Part shown: one piece after another, positions 37,956-51,271 of the stretch | How the letters are laid out: the number at the start of each line of letters is the position of its first letter | How positions within the stretch are numbered: position 1 is the first letter of the stretch | Origin: Hyaloscypha bicolor E | Taxonomy: Eukaryota > Ascomycota > Leotiomycetes > Helotiales > Hyaloscyphaceae | Assembly: GCF_002865645.1 (NCBI RefSeq) | Contig: NW_020194589.1 | Coordinates: 1,894,064-1,958,063, forward strand | Length of the DNA: 64,000 nucleotides | Direction: 5' to 3' | Notes under the pieces: model-generated | Told to the model about the DNA's origin: nothing | Database searches by the model: none | The model's input: only the letters and a program-made list of their open reading frames with translations | Position numbers and translations under genes: made by a program

Positions 37956-39323
37956 AGATTTTAGCTACTTATAAAAAGGCTCTCTTAGATAAGAAATAAA
38001 ATAGCCTAATAAGGCTAGTTTGATTTTTATAATTTATAATTACTAGTTAACTATTTAATATAAAAATTTAAGTCTTTATAGAATAATAATTCTTAAGTCT
38101 TAGACTTTTTTAAATCTCTTAATTACTACTTTAATTTTGAAAATTATTAATTAAAGTAATTATTAATTAAAGTAGATTTTATTTTAAATATAAAATACTA
38201 TATATAATAGTATATTATATAAAAAGGTTCTAGTATTTTTTATTTAATATATAATAACTTATATTATTAAAGAAAGTAATATATAAATAATTATTTAATT
38301 ATTTAAATATAATAATACCAGATATATAACTTCTAATTCTATTATATAATATTATTTCTCTATTATATTTAATGCCTTACTTATAAAAAGAATTAGCTAA
38401 ATATATAATACTAATAGCTTCTTAATAATATCTACTAGTACTAATCCGGGTATTAAATAAAAAGCTATAATAAAGAACCCTTATTCCTATAATATATCCG
38501 AATTAAGTAAAAAAACTCTATTAGATAAGAAATAAACCAGGAATCTAGAAACTATAAATATATTTTATAACTTTTCGAATACTATAAGCTCTTGAATTAT
38601 AGGCTCGTATTTTGTTCTAATATAATAGCCTTTTTACTTCCCTCCTATAGTACTAATTTTCCGTCTAGCTTCTAGTAGCTAAGTCTTTTGCTCCTATATT
38701 AGTTTAATTATATAGATATAGCTTGAAAGATATATTTATAATTATTCGGTTATTTTAATATATTATTCCAGGGCTTGTAATATAGTAGGAAAGGTGAGTT
38801 TTTTAAATATTAAAACTTATTCCTATATTATTACTATTCCAAATATATCTACTAGATAGCCTAATAATTTTATAGACGGATATTATAGTACGGCAGGCTA
38901 TACTCGTCGAAAATCGCATTATTTTAGCGGTTTTAAGATTTAGGTCATATAGTAAAGGCCATAGTCTTTTATATGTAACTTGCGGAAATTATATAAGAAA
39001 GCTAGTTTTTCTATAGACTTAGAAAATAATCCGTTATAAGTATTTAATTAATTAAGCTTTTATATATTATATACTATTTATACTTTATTATTTATACTTT
39101 TGATTTATTATTTTACTATTAAGTTACGTTTTATGCTCTGGTATACTTTATATGGGTTTTTGTCTTATTATAGTTTCCCTCCTATATATTTTATAGTAAG
39201 TAATATAGGGAGAATAGAAACTTTATAGTTAAGGTAATACTCTTATAAAGTTCTGAGGGATATCTATAAGGCGGATTATTAGCTTAGTAAGTTAGGAGAG
39301 AAAAGGGCTATTATTAGATATAT
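37956..39323. other. Degraded DNA left of LINE copy 2, no gene assigned
   Basis: AT-rich to about 38400, then somewhat richer. A patch around 38880-39000 with 'cgaaaatcgcattat' keeps several CpG and CpA sites. No family could be read on either strand. Confidence 0.35.
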
Positions 39324-42223
39324 CTTTTTCCGGTTTTTTTACTCCCCTTACTTTCACACCCACACTTTACCCACCTTTAGAACTCACTCAATACACCTTA
39401 GCCCTTTGGCCCCAGGCTCTAGAACCTACTATAAGTAGAGCTAGAACAGGCTAAATAGCCCTCCCTGACCCCCCGGGCTCTAGCCTCCCTCCCATCGACT
39501 TTCAAGAGCTCGGAGAGCTTCTAGAGGGCCCTAGCAAATAGCTAGACCTACCTACTAGCTCCCTACTAGCTCGGTTTAGCCAGGGAGCTCAATTCGCATT
39601 TGATTTAGCTATAAATCCCATCTCTTTAGACGAACTCGTAGCCCCTTTTCCTTAGCCCAATTCAGCTAGTGTGGCTCGACTGAGCCGCCTCCAGAACGGG
39701 CTAAAGCGTGGCCCTAGCTTGAGTAATATTAATAGTAATATTAATAAGGAATACTAAAACTACGGAAACTACTACTAATATTAGAATTAAGCTTTAAATA
39801 AAGCTAAATTACTAATTTATTAAGCCCGGGACTTAATAGTCAAAGCTATTACTATTACTCTATTATATGACTAGTAATCTCGACTACTAGATTTAGTAGA
39901 AATCTTTAGAGAATATACTAAATTTGGCCGTATCCACTATACTAGTACCTTACTAGTCTCTCAGGTAGTGAATCTCGAAAATGCCACTAAACGAATCAAA
40001 ATTTAATTAAGAACTTAAGCCAAACTAGCTACTCAAGCTAAAACTATTTCCGAAAAGCCTACTTGGGCTAAAATCGCTACTTAAGAACCATAATCTCACT
40101 CGGAAAAGGACTAGACTATAATATTATATACTAAGTCCAAAAATCAGAAAGGAAAAGGCCCTAGTATACTTACTAGTAGCGGTAGTACTTATAATACTAA
40201 TAAACTACTTAGTATCCGTAATACTAGTAGTTCTAGTACTCGTAATACTAGCTCGAAATCTATGGCCCTCTCTAGGAAAAGCACCTTCCTACTAGCTTAT
40301 ATAGAGTAGGCTAGCTCGTTTTCTGCTATTTCTACTCGTAATTCGCTTAATACTGCTTTCTACTCTAAAGAAATTAAGGAACTAGTAATCTCTATAATTT
40401 CTCTTTCCTTAAAGAATAATATTATAGTTAATACTACTCCCGAATTCAACTCTGACTTTCTGGTTTAAAATCAAGCTATTATAAAGGGAGTACTTCCCTT
40501 AGTTACAAGTATATAAAAAGGAGAACCTTAGTATAAAGTTATTATCCATAATTTACTAATTCGTGAGTTTAATATACCCAAAGAAATAGACTTAGTTCTA
40601 GAAGAAATCAAGACCTTTAATAAGGGACTAGAGCCTATTAGCTAGCCCTATTAGGCTACTTCTAAGGAGAAAAGAGACTCAGGCCTCTAGCGAACCGGTT
40701 TAGTAGTAATAGTATTTCCTACCGAGATTCAAGCTAATAGAGCTATTAAAAATAGACTTCTTATAGCCGGGATCTCTACTAAAATAGTGAAATACTATAC
40801 TATTTCTAGTACTATATAATATACTAGGTATATAAGATACGGGTACTTAGATTCTATTTGCAAAAAGGAACCTAAGTATTTACTATATGGTAAGAGTCAC
40901 GTGACTGAGAACCATTTTTGCTCTATTTATAAAAAGAAGTATAAAAAATACCCCTATATAATTACTAAATACTCTAATTACTTAAGTACTGCCCACTTAG
41001 CTAGTTCTAAGCTATATGAGATTTACTTAGTAATTAAAAAAGCTACTACTACTATAATTCCTACTATTACTATTAATAAGTAGCTATATTAAAGTACTAT
41101 AAGTTAATATGAATTATAATAGCTCTATTACTAAAAACGTCTTGTAAATAGCTATAGAACTAGATATTAAAGTCCTAGTAATCCAGGAGCCTTAGGTAAT
41201 AGTAAAGAAGAATAATCGGGAATATTATTCTATTATATACTCTAGCTACTTCCAAATACTCCCGAATTATAGTATCCTAAGGCCTAGAACCCTGTTTTAT
41301 ATAGCTTGCAAACTGCAAGCTAGTCTAGCCTCAAACTTACTAAGTAATCCTAATTACCTAATTATAGACTTAAGTCTAGGTATACTAAAAATACAGCTAA
41401 TTAATTTCTATAATATAATTTATTCAGAAGACCCTAATAATATATTAACTATATTAAGAGAGGATATTTTACTTACTACTCTCTATAATAGCTCTCTATT
41501 ACTAGGTGAATTTAATATATATTATTCTTAGTAGGATTCCCTTAAACCTCAAAGTAGTTATATAGTTTATTTAATTAGCTATATAAAGAACTATTTTCTA
41601 AGGCTATTAAATAAACTAGGGAAAGATATCTTCTATAGACCTAATATATTTACTTCTTTCGTATTAGACTTAAGTTTTACTACTAGTAGAATAGTAACTA
41701 AGATTAAAGACTAGTAAATACTACTAGACTTAGGTTCTAATTACTTCGGGGTTCTATTTACTATTAGTAAGTTAACTTATAGCTCTAGTTCTAATCTAGT
41801 CAGATTTAATACTAAGAAAGCGGACTAGGCTAAATTTATAAGCTACTTTATTAATAGCCTTAAGAATATGCCTTTTTTACTTATTAGTATACCTGGAAAT
41901 CATAAACTAGACTTATTAGTAGAAGACTTTACTAATAGAATAGTAGAAGCAGCTAGTAATAGTATTCCAAAATCTACTACTAGTCTGTATTCTAAACCCT
42001 GGTAGAATAAGAACTTAAAGATCTTATATAAATTAATACTATACTATAGCCGTAAGTCTAAAGCTTTAGGGTATATTTTCTATAAATAAGAACTCCAAAA
42101 TACAAAAAACACCTATTTTAATACTATTAAGAGTACTAAGCTAGTATACTGGAACAAGTTCTTAGAGAATAAAGACTCCTAGTCGATTTTTAAAGCTATG
42201 AAATATACTAAAGATACTATATA
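39324..42223 (+). mobile_element. LINE copy 2, 5' half (split by copy 3)
   Basis: Homologous base for base to 28615-31513 of copy 1, from 'tttttccggttttttta' through ORF1 and the endonuclease part of ORF2 into the linker before RT. It is much more RIP-damaged. The ORF1 start is ATA in place of ATG near 39454, the ORF2 start is ATA, and most differences are CA-to-TA or TG-to-TA. The zinc knuckles are largely lost (Cys to Tyr), although QEP is retained in the endonuclease near 41190. The half ends at the target-site duplication of copy 3. No convincing duplication flanks copy 2 itself. Confidence 0.9.
42213..42223. repeat. Left target-site duplication of LINE copy 3
   Basis: 'gatactatata', repeated at 48253-48263 on the other side of copy 3. 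In undisturbed copy 1 the same site occurs once, near 31500. Confidence 0.9.
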
Positions 42224-42442
42224 TATATATATATATATATATTTTTTTTCCTTTTCCTTTTAATATACTTTATTAGTTTAGAACTATATAGTACGGCTAG
42301 CAAGCTAGCGTGTGTCTCCGTAGTTTATATACAGGCCCAATTTCCAATATAGGTGTAATAAATGGTTGGGGACGTATCCCTAGAATAGTAATAGTAAGGA
42401 AATAAAGAAAATGAATATAAATCGCGATTCCTCTCCTATTCC

Positions 42443-42612
42443 CTATTCCCACTCTCCTATTTCCACATCCCCTATTTCCACCCCTATTTCCACCCCTATT
42501 TCCTCCCCTATTTCTACCCCTATTTCCTCCCCTATTTCCTCCCCTATTTCCTCCCCTATTTCCTCCCCTATTTCTACCCCTATTTCCACTTCTTCCACTT
42601 CCACGCTTCGGT
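42443..42612 (-). repeat. Coding minisatellite at the ORF2 C-terminus, copy 3
   Basis: 12-nt units encoding EEIG/VEIG, expanded relative to copy 1 (52 versus 37 residues). The antisense and out-of-frame readings give long Gly/Arg/Asn or Pro/Ser/Thr open frames that are by-products of the repeat. Confidence 0.9.
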
Positions 42613-45600
42613 CCATATGCCATTTTCTTGTATATATACTAGTCTCTTTTAAGAATACTAGTATGTTTGGTATACCAATCTCCGTATATAATAGAACTCG
42701 TAGGTTAAAAGCACTAGCCTCCAAGCTACCCTTGAATAGACTAAATAGTCTAATTTGTTCCTCCTTATATAGCTCGTAATATAAAAGAAGGTACTTTGCA
42801 TTCTCAGTCTTCCCACATTTGCATTTATTATTAGACGCTATTTTTAGCCTATATAAATAGGACTTTATATATCCGTGGCCTAGCTTTAATTGGAAGAAGG
42901 CACTAGCTAGTAGCCTTAAAGTTCCTAAAGGTAGCTATATTTTCTTGGATACTTTCTACGGATATATATTACTATATGATTCTAGCTGGGTCTTCGGTTT
43001 AGTATAAGATTCTAAAAGTAGTCTATACTCTTGTTTCTTAACTTTATTAATTTGGACCCCTAGGAAAGCAAAGGAGGTTTTTACTGATTCGGGGTCACCT
43101 GATATAGGGGAAGTAGTACCTATTTTAGCTAGTATATCTGCTTCTTCGTTCCCAATTATATCTATATAACCTGGGACCCAGATTAGTTCTATACTAGCTC
43201 CTTTAGCTATAAGGGCTTTAGTGGCTAGTATAGCTCTAATCTGTTGACTTTGTCCCGGCTTATTAGAAGGAGTTTTTAATCTTAGTAAACCAGCTTGGTT
43301 ATCTATATAGATATTATAAAGCTCCCCTCTCTTTGCTTTACTACTAGCATATTCAATAGCTCTAGTAACGCCTTCTAGTTCTCTATTATAGACTATAGCA
43401 CTAGCTCCTATATTCTGGCTTTCTCTATATTTAGCTACAACCGGTATATAGGAAGTTTCGTAACTATAGACTACGAGTCCTAGGCCTATTCCGATTCCTT
43501 TTTGAGTTTGAGATCTATCTGTATATATAAATAATATAGAGCTATTATTATATAAAGTCTTTAAATAGAGATTATATAATATAGCAGTCTCTTCCTTAGG
43601 CTATCTTAATATAGTAATTTTATAAGGTACTTCTCTATTCCAGGAAATAAAGTAAAAGTGTCTTATAGTCTCTAAGTCCTTAGGGACTATAAGTTCCTTA
43701 ATAGAATCAACTATAATTTCAATTTGGGACATTTTAGCCATACAATCTCGAACTAGATCTGTATTTAGACTATAAATAGAGTCTATATCAGAGTCTACTA
43801 ATTCTAATTACTTAGATCTTTGGAAGAACTTCTCAAACTCTAGTCTAATAGGATAATTTAGACTTAATTTAAGGATACAGAGGGCATATCGGCAACGACT
43901 ATGGTTTAGCCTTATAATAGGTAGAAGTAAAGCTAATTCGACCTCTATAGGAATAATAGGAGCCGTTTTAAATACTCCTAAAGTTTTCCTTAAAGCTAGG
44001 TTCTAAATAGCTTATAAAGGCCTAATTTGAGCTTTATTTTCGGTCTTCTACTATAGTAAGGAACCATAGTCTATTATACTAGTAATACAGGCTAAATATA
44101 GCTATCTAATTACAAATGGGGATAAACCACGTGATATATTTATAAGTCTCTGAATCCTATAAAAGGCTTGTTTTGCTTTAGAAGTCCTATAAGCTATATG
44201 TTCCTTAAATCTGAGATTCTTGTCGAAATACATTCCTATTCACTTAACTACTTTACTAGAGGAAACTAGTTCCCTATTAGGTAGTTTTAAGCTAGGTTTA
44301 TTCTTGGAATTATTAAAGTAAATAAGCTCAGTCTTATCTATATCGAAGCTAATAGCATTTTTATTCCCTAGATCGACTATATCCTTTACTTCCTGCTCTA
44401 AAGTCTTAATATTCTTTTTAAGGCTATTAGAAGCAGTAGTAAGGGTTATATCATCTAAATAGGACTTAAAACTAACGTTTACTAATTTAAATAGATCTCG
44501 GATATAGATCAGGAATAGTATAGGTAATATAGGACTCCCTTATAAAATGCTAGTAAGTATAGACTTAAATGCTTCTATACTATTATTAAAAGCTAGTCTT
44601 AATACTCGGTTATCTAGGAATGACGATACCCAGAGAATAAGGCTAGTGGGTAGTAATAAACTAATCATGATCTGTAATAGCCTATTCTTGGATATGTAAT
44701 CGAAGGCACCTTTAATATTTAGGAAGAGAGTAGTAGTTTTCAGCTTATAGGACTTATTAGTCTCTACTTTATTCTGTAGTAATAAAGCAGTATTAATAGC
44801 TGACTTATATAGCCTACCTCCCATTTGGAAAGGATATAATAGGTTACTAGTCTCGGCTAAATAACTAAGTCTCTTAGCTAATATTCTCTCAGAAACCTTC
44901 CCTAAGCAATTAAGTAAGGAAATAACTCGATATGCTTTAGGTAGGAAATAGTTTGGTTTTCCTGATTTCTTTAGAATAAAGCTAGTAGCTTGTTTCCAGA
45001 CTTTAGGATAGTACCCCTTATTAATAAATAAGGAATATAGCCTATAAAAAATGTCTGGAGCAGCTTTATAAGCATGGACTATAATCTCTTGAGTAACTAA
45101 GTCTGATCCTGGGGTTTTCCCCTTTATCTTAGAGGTGCATGCTTGTTCTAGCTCTATTCTGGATAGAATAGGCTAGTTCTACTTTAAACTAGGCCTATAG
45201 TTTATTAGGCTAATAGGCTCAGTATTAGGGGGTAGTGGGAAAAGCTCAGTTCTAAAGATATTACATTTCTCTTGGAAAGTCGACTTTAAATTGCTATTAC
45301 TACTATTACTACTATTTCCACTATTATTACTTAAGATACTAGGGATCGGTTCGTATAAGGTATCTTTAGTGTATTTCATAGCTTTAAAAATCGACTGGGA
45401 GTCTTTATTCTCTAAGAACTTATTCCAATATACTAGCTTAGTGCCTTTAATAGTAATAAAGTAGGTATTCTTTGCATTTTGGAGTTCTTGTTTATAGAAA
45501 GTATATCCTGAGGCTTTAGACTTACGGCTATAGTATAGTATTAATTTATATAAAGTCTTTAAGTCCTCATTTCACCAGGGTTTAGAATATAGACTAATAG

Positions 45601-46504
45601 TAGATTTTGGAATACTATTACTAGCCGTATCCACTATTCTATTAGTAAAGTCTTTAGCTAATAGGTCTAGTTCATGGTTTCCAGGTATACTAGTAAGTAG
45701 AAAGGGCATATTATTAAGGCTACTAATAAGGTAGCTTGTAAATTTAGCCCAGTCCGCTTTCCTAGTATTAAATCTGACTGGATTAGAACTAGAGCTATAA
45801 GTCGACTTACTAATAGTAAATAGTACCCCAAAGTAATCAGAACCTAAGTCTGGTAGCACTTGCCAGTCTTTGATCTTAGTTACTATTTCACTAGTAGCAA
45901 AACTTAAGTCTAATACGGAAGGAGTGGACATATTAGATCTATAGAAGGTATCTTCCCCTATTTTATTTAATAGCCTTAGAGAATGGCTCTTTATATAGCT
46001 AATTAAATGGATTACATAACTGCTTTAAGGCCTTAGGGGATCTCACCAAGGATAATATATATTAAAATCGCCTAGTAATAAAGAGCTATTAAAAAGAGTA
46101 GTAGGTAAAATATCCTCTCTTAATATAGTTAATATACTATTAGGGTCTTCTGGGTAAATTACATTATAGAAATTAATTAGCTGCATTTTTAGTATACCTA
46201 GACTTAAGTCTATAATTAGGTAATCTGGATTACTTGGTGAGTTTTGAGCTAGGCTAGCCTGTAATTCACGGGCTACGTAAATTAAGGTTCTAGGTCTCAA
46301 GGTACCGTAATTCGGGAGTATTTAATAATAGCTCGAGTATATAATAGAATAATATTTCTGATTATTACTATCCCTTGCTATTACCTATGGTTCCTGGATT
46401 ACTAGGACTTTAATATCCAATTCTATAGCTATTTGCAAGACGTTTTCAGTAGTAGTTCCATTATGATTCATATTAAATTATAGTACTTTTACATAGTTAC
46501 TCAT
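42443..46504 (-). pseudogene. LINE copy 3 ORF2 (endonuclease, RT, RNase H), interrupted by stops
   Basis: A single frame of 1353 codons from ATG at 46504, broken only by stops. It shows endonuclease (QEP near 46400, 'LLGDFNI' near 46060), RT with motif A 'FLNIKGAFD' (catalytic Asp to Asn, near 44720) and motif C 'YLDD' intact near 44447, RNase H at about 43080-43560, and an acidic EEIG repeat tail to the stop. It is 25 codons longer than ORF2 of copy 1, through in-frame growth of the tail repeat and of a Ser/Asn-rich stretch near 45300-45340. It therefore complements copy 1 in motif C but shares the motif A loss. Confidence 0.85.
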
Positions 46505-48113
46505 TAATAGTAATAGTAGGAATCGAAGTAGTGGCTTGCTTTATAGCTAAGTAGACTTCACATAGCTTAGAACTAGCTGAATATATAGTACTTAAGTAAT
46601 TGGAGTATTTGGTGATTACGTGGGGGCATTTTTTACCCTTCTTTTTATAGATAGAGCAAAAATGGTTCTCAGTCACATGACTTTCCCCATATAGTAAACA
46701 TATAGGTTCTCTTTTGCAAATAGAATCTAAGTACCCGTATCCTGCGCACCTAGTACACTATATAGTACTAGAGATAGTATAATATTTTACTACCTTAGTA
46801 GAGATTCCGGCTATAAGGAATCTATTTTTAATAGCTCTATTAGCTTGGATCTCGGTAGGGAATGCCACTACTACTAAACCGGCTCGCTAGAGGCCTGAGT
46901 CTCTCTTTTCCTTAGAAGTAGCCCAATAAGGCTGGCCAATAGGCTCTAGTCCTTTATTAAAGGTCTTGATTTCTTCTAGGACTAAGTCCATTCCTTCGGG
47001 TATATCGAACTCACGAATAGGTATACCGTAGATAATAACTTTATACCATGGTTCCCCTTTTTATATGCTTTTAACTAAGGGAAGCACCCCCTTTATAATC
47101 TCAATATTTAAAACCAGAAAATCAGAGTTAAACTCCGGGATGGTATTTACTATAATATTACCCCTTGAGGAAAGAGAGACCATAGAGATTACTAGTCCCT
47201 TAATTCCCTTAGAGCGGAAAGCAGTATTAAGCGAATTACGAGTAGAAATAGCTGAAAAGGAAGTAGCCTGCTCTATATGAGCTAGTAGGAAGGTGCATTT
47301 CCTAGAGAGGGCTGTGTTTTTAGCATTACGTATGCTATATAGACTAGTGTCACGAGCACTAGTATTAGTGCCACGAGCACTACCGCTACTAGTAAGTATA
47401 CTAGTGCCATTCCCTCCCTGATTTTTGGACTTAGTATATAATACTAAAGTCCAGTCCAATACTGAGTTTGTGGGTTCTTGACTAGCTACACTAGCCCAAG
47501 TAGGCTTAGCCTGTATAGCTTGTATAGGCTTCGTAGGGGCAGTTTTTGCTTGTATTCTTGCTTGAATTTCGATCCGTTTAGTGGCATTTTCGAGGTTCGC
47601 TACTTGAGAGGCTAGTAGAGTACTAGTATGGCGGATACGGCCGAATTCAGTATATTCCCTGAAGATTTCTACTAGATCTAGTAATCGAGATTATTGATTA
47701 TAGGAAGTAGTAATACTAATAGCCTTGACTATTAGTTCCCGGGCTTGGCGAATCAGTAATTTAGCTTCGTTCGAAGCTTGGTTCTGATATTGGTGGTGGT
47801 TTCCGTGGTTTTGGTATTCCTTATCGATATCGCTATCGATATCGCTCGAGCTAGGGCCACGCTTTAGCCCGTTTAGTGTGCGGCTCTGTCGATTCGCACT
47901 AGCCTAATTAAGCTGAGAAAAAGGGGCTGCGAGTTCGTCTGAGGATATGGGGTTCGTGGTTAAATCGAAGGCGAACTGGGAACCTGGGGGGAATCGAGGT
48001 AATGGGGGGCTAGTAGGTAGCTCTAGCTCCGAGCTAGGGCTCTCAGGGAGCTCTCCGAGGTCCTGGGGGTCGATATTAGGGGGGGTGGAGCCCGGGGGGT
48101 CAGGGGGGGCCAT
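46497..48113 (-). pseudogene. LINE copy 3 ORF1, gag-like
   Basis: A 538-codon frame with the same layout as in copy 1: Pro-rich acidic N-terminus ('MAPPDPPGST'), Thr/Lys/Gln-rich middle, then a knuckle region at about 46590-46770. It contains the same TAA after 'LPLV.S' (near 47063) found in copies 1 and 2, plus its own additional stops between 47460 and 47903. The end overlaps ORF2 through ATGAGTAA. RNA binding is inferred from the knuckles and the homologous copy. Confidence 0.8.
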
Positions 48114-48252
48114 TTAACCGGCTCTAGTTCTACTTATAGTAGGTTCTAGAGCCTGGGGCTAAAGGGAGTAAGTGTATGGAGTGAGTTCTGTAGGTAGGTG
48201 AAGTGTGTAACTGAAAGTAAGGGGGGTAAAAAACCGGAAAAAAAAGTTGCTC

Positions 48253-51200
48253 GATACTATATATTAACCTATTTCTAATATCTTAGATAATAGTTCAAAT
48301 AAGCTAAAATCGACTTTCTAAGAAAAGTATAATATCTTTAGAACTATACTTTTCCCACCCCCTCCTATTATAGCACCTATTAGTCTAATAGACTATAGGC
48401 CTAGCTTAAAGTGGGACTGGCCTATTTTATCTAAAATAGAGCTAAAACAAGCCTGTATCTCTAAGATAAAAGGGAAAACCCCTGGACCAGATTTAGTTAC
48501 TTAAGAGATTATAGTCTATATTTATAGAGCTTCTCCAGATATCTTTTATAGGCTATACTCCTTATTTATTAATAAGGGATACTATCCTAAAGTCTGGAAA
48601 CAAGCTACTGGCTTTATTCTAAAGAAATTAGAGAAACCAAACTATTTTTTACCTAAAGTATATCGAGTTATTTCCCTACTTAATTATTTAGGGAAGGTTT
48701 CTGAGAGAATACTAGCTAGGCGACTTAGCTATTTAGCCGAGACTAGTAACCTACTATACTACTCCCAAATGGGAGATAGGCTCTATAAGTCAGCTATTAA
48801 TACTGCTTTACTATTATAAAATAAAGTAGAATTAAATAAGTCCTATAAGCTGAAAACTAGTACTCTCTTTCTAGATATTAAAGGCGCCTTTAATTACGTA
48901 TCTAAGAATAGGCTATTATAGATTATAATTAGTTTACTACTATCTACTAGCCTTATTCTCTGGGTATTATTATTTCTAGATAACCGAGTATTATAACTAG
49001 CTTTTAATAATAGTATAGAAGCATTTAGGTCTATACTTACTAGTATTCTATAAGGTAGCCCTATATCTTCTATATTATTCCTTATCTATATCCGAGACTT
49101 ATTTAAGTTAGTAAATATTAAATTCAGATCCTATTTAGATAATATATCCCTTACTACCGCTTCTAAAAGTCTTAAAAAGAATATAAAGACCCTAGAACGG
49201 GAAGTAAAGGATATAGTTAACTTAGGGAAAAAGAATACTATTAGCTTTAATATAGATAAAACAGAACTTATTTATTTTAATAATTCCAAAAATAAGCCTA
49301 GTTTAAAACTACCTAATAGAGAACTAGTTTCCCCTAGTAAAGTAGTCAAATGGCTAGGAATCTATTTCAATGAAAATCTCAGATTTAAGAAACATATAGC
49401 CTATAGGGCATCCAAAGCAAAACAAGCCTTTTATAAGATATAAAGACTTATAAATATATTATATAGCTTATCCCCTTTTGTAATTAGACAGCTATATTTA
49501 GCCTGTATTACTAGTATAATAGACTATGGTTCTATACTATAGTGAAAGACTAAAAGCAAAGCTCAAATTCGGCTTTTACAGGCGATTCAAAACCTAGCCC
49601 TAAGGAAAACCCTAGAAGTATTTAAAACTGCTTCTATTATTCCTATAGAGGTCGAATTAGCTTTAGTTCTACCTATTATAAGGCTAAACCATAGTTGATA
49701 TTAATATGCTTTCCGTATCCTTAAACTAAGTCTAAAATACCCTATTAGACTAGAGTTCGAGAAGTCCTTCCAAAGATCTAGGGATTTAGAAGTAATAGAA
49801 TCTAATATAGACTCTATTTATAGTCTAAATACTAATCTAAAGCGAGATTATATAGCTAAAATATTACAAATTGAAATTATAATTAATTCTATTAGGGATC
49901 TTATAAATCCTAAGAACTTAGAAACTATAAAATACTTTTACTTTACTTCCTGAAATAAAGAAGTGCCTTATAAAATTACTATATTAAGATAGCTAAAGAA
50001 AGAAACTACTATATTATATAATCTCTATTTAAAGACTTTATATAATAATAGCTCTATATTATCTATATATATAGATAGATCTCAAACTAAAAAAGGAATC
50101 GGAATAGGCCTAGGGCTTATAGTTTATAGTTATGAAACTTCTTATATACCGGTTATAGCTAAATATAGAGAAAGCCGAAATATAGGAACTAGTACTATAG
50201 TCTATAATAGAGAACTAGAAGGTATTACAAGTACTATTAAATACGCTAGTAATATAGCAAAGCAAGGAAAGCTTTTTAATATCTATATAAATAACTAAGC
50301 TAGTCTATTATAACTAAAAACTCCTTTTAATAAATCAGGCCAAAGTTAATAAATTAGAACTATAATAGCTACTAAAGCCCTTAAAGCTAAAGGAGCTAAT
50401 ATAGAACTAATCTGGGTCTCAGGGTATATAGATATAGTAAGGAACAAAGAAGTAAATATACTAGCTAAGCTAGGAACTACTACTATTATATTAGGTAACC
50501 CTGGATTAGTAAAAACCTCCTTTGCTTTCCTAGGGATTGAAATTAATAAAGTTAAGAGACTAGAGTATAGACTACTTTTAGAATCTTATACTAAACCGAA
50601 AACCTAGCTAGAATTATATAGTAATATATATCTATAGAAAATATCCAAAAAGATATATTTATCTTTAGGAATACAAAGGCCCCTAGCTAGTGCCTTCTTC
50701 TAATTAAAGCTAGGCTACGGATGTTTAAAGTCCTATTTATATAGGCTAAATACAGTATCTAATAATAAATACAAATGCGGGAAAACTGAGAATATAAAGC
50801 ACCTCCTTTTATACTATATGCTATATAAGGAGGAATAAATTAGACTATATAGTTAATTTAAAGATAGCTTGAATACTAGTGCTTTTAACCTATAATTACT
50901 ATTATATATAGAGATTAGAATATTAAATATACTAGTATTCTTAAAAGAGACTAGTATATATATAAGAAAATGGCATATTGAGAGAAGCGTGAAAGTAGAG
51001 GAAGTAGAAGAAGTAGAGGAAGTAGAAAAAGTAAAGGAAGTAGAAATAGGAGAGAGAATAGTAAAAGGAGAATAGTAATTAGGGGAGGAATTATAATTTA
51101 TATTCATTTTTCCTATTTCCTTAAGTTTTTGTTTCCTGGGTTCGTCTCTAACTATTTATTATACCTATATTAGAAATCGGTTCTATATATAAACTACTGA

Positions 51201-51271
51201 GACTCATACTAGCTTAGCCGGCCGTACTATATAGTTCTAAACTAAAAAAGCATATTAAAAGAAGAAAAAAA
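48253..51271 (+). mobile_element. LINE copy 2, 3' half (RT, RNase H, tail)
   Basis: It resumes copy 2 immediately after the second 'gatactatata' (48253-48263) and runs collinear with 31503-34560 of copy 1: RT motif A 'FLDIKGAF' with catalytic Asp kept near 48876, motif C 'YLDN' near 49140, RNase H near 50060-50470 (first Asp present in 'YIDRS', the third-motif Asp now Asn), the C-terminal zinc motif near 50770, and an eroded acidic repeat tail. It ends in 'gaagaaaaaaa' at about 51271. Stops are dense throughout. No clear target-site duplication pairs with the sequence before 39324. Confidence 0.9.

Larger units (their letters stand above)
42224..48252 (-). mobile_element. LINE copy 3, inverted and nested in copy 2
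   Basis: A full-length LINE of the same family on the minus strand. Its 3' tail (poly-A with two 'gg' interruptions, then an AT dinucleotide run) is at 42224-42260, and its 5' end ('tttttccggtttttt') is near 48240. It interrupts copy 2 in the ORF2 linker and is bounded by the 11-bp 'gatactatata' duplication. It is less damaged than its host copy, as expected for the later insertion. A few extra bases ('gagcaac') separate the duplication from the conserved 5' end, similar to copy 1. Confidence 0.92.

Noticed and set aside
42297..42779. Gly/Arg/Asn-rich (minus) and Pro/Ser/Thr-rich (plus) frames that look like RNA-binding or wall-protein repeats
   Set aside because: Other-frame readings of the LINE copy 3 C-terminal minisatellite. 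The ORF2 frame runs through the same bases in register with the rest of ORF2.
47065..47280. 71-codon plus-strand frame
   Set aside because: Antisense to ORF1 of LINE copy 3.
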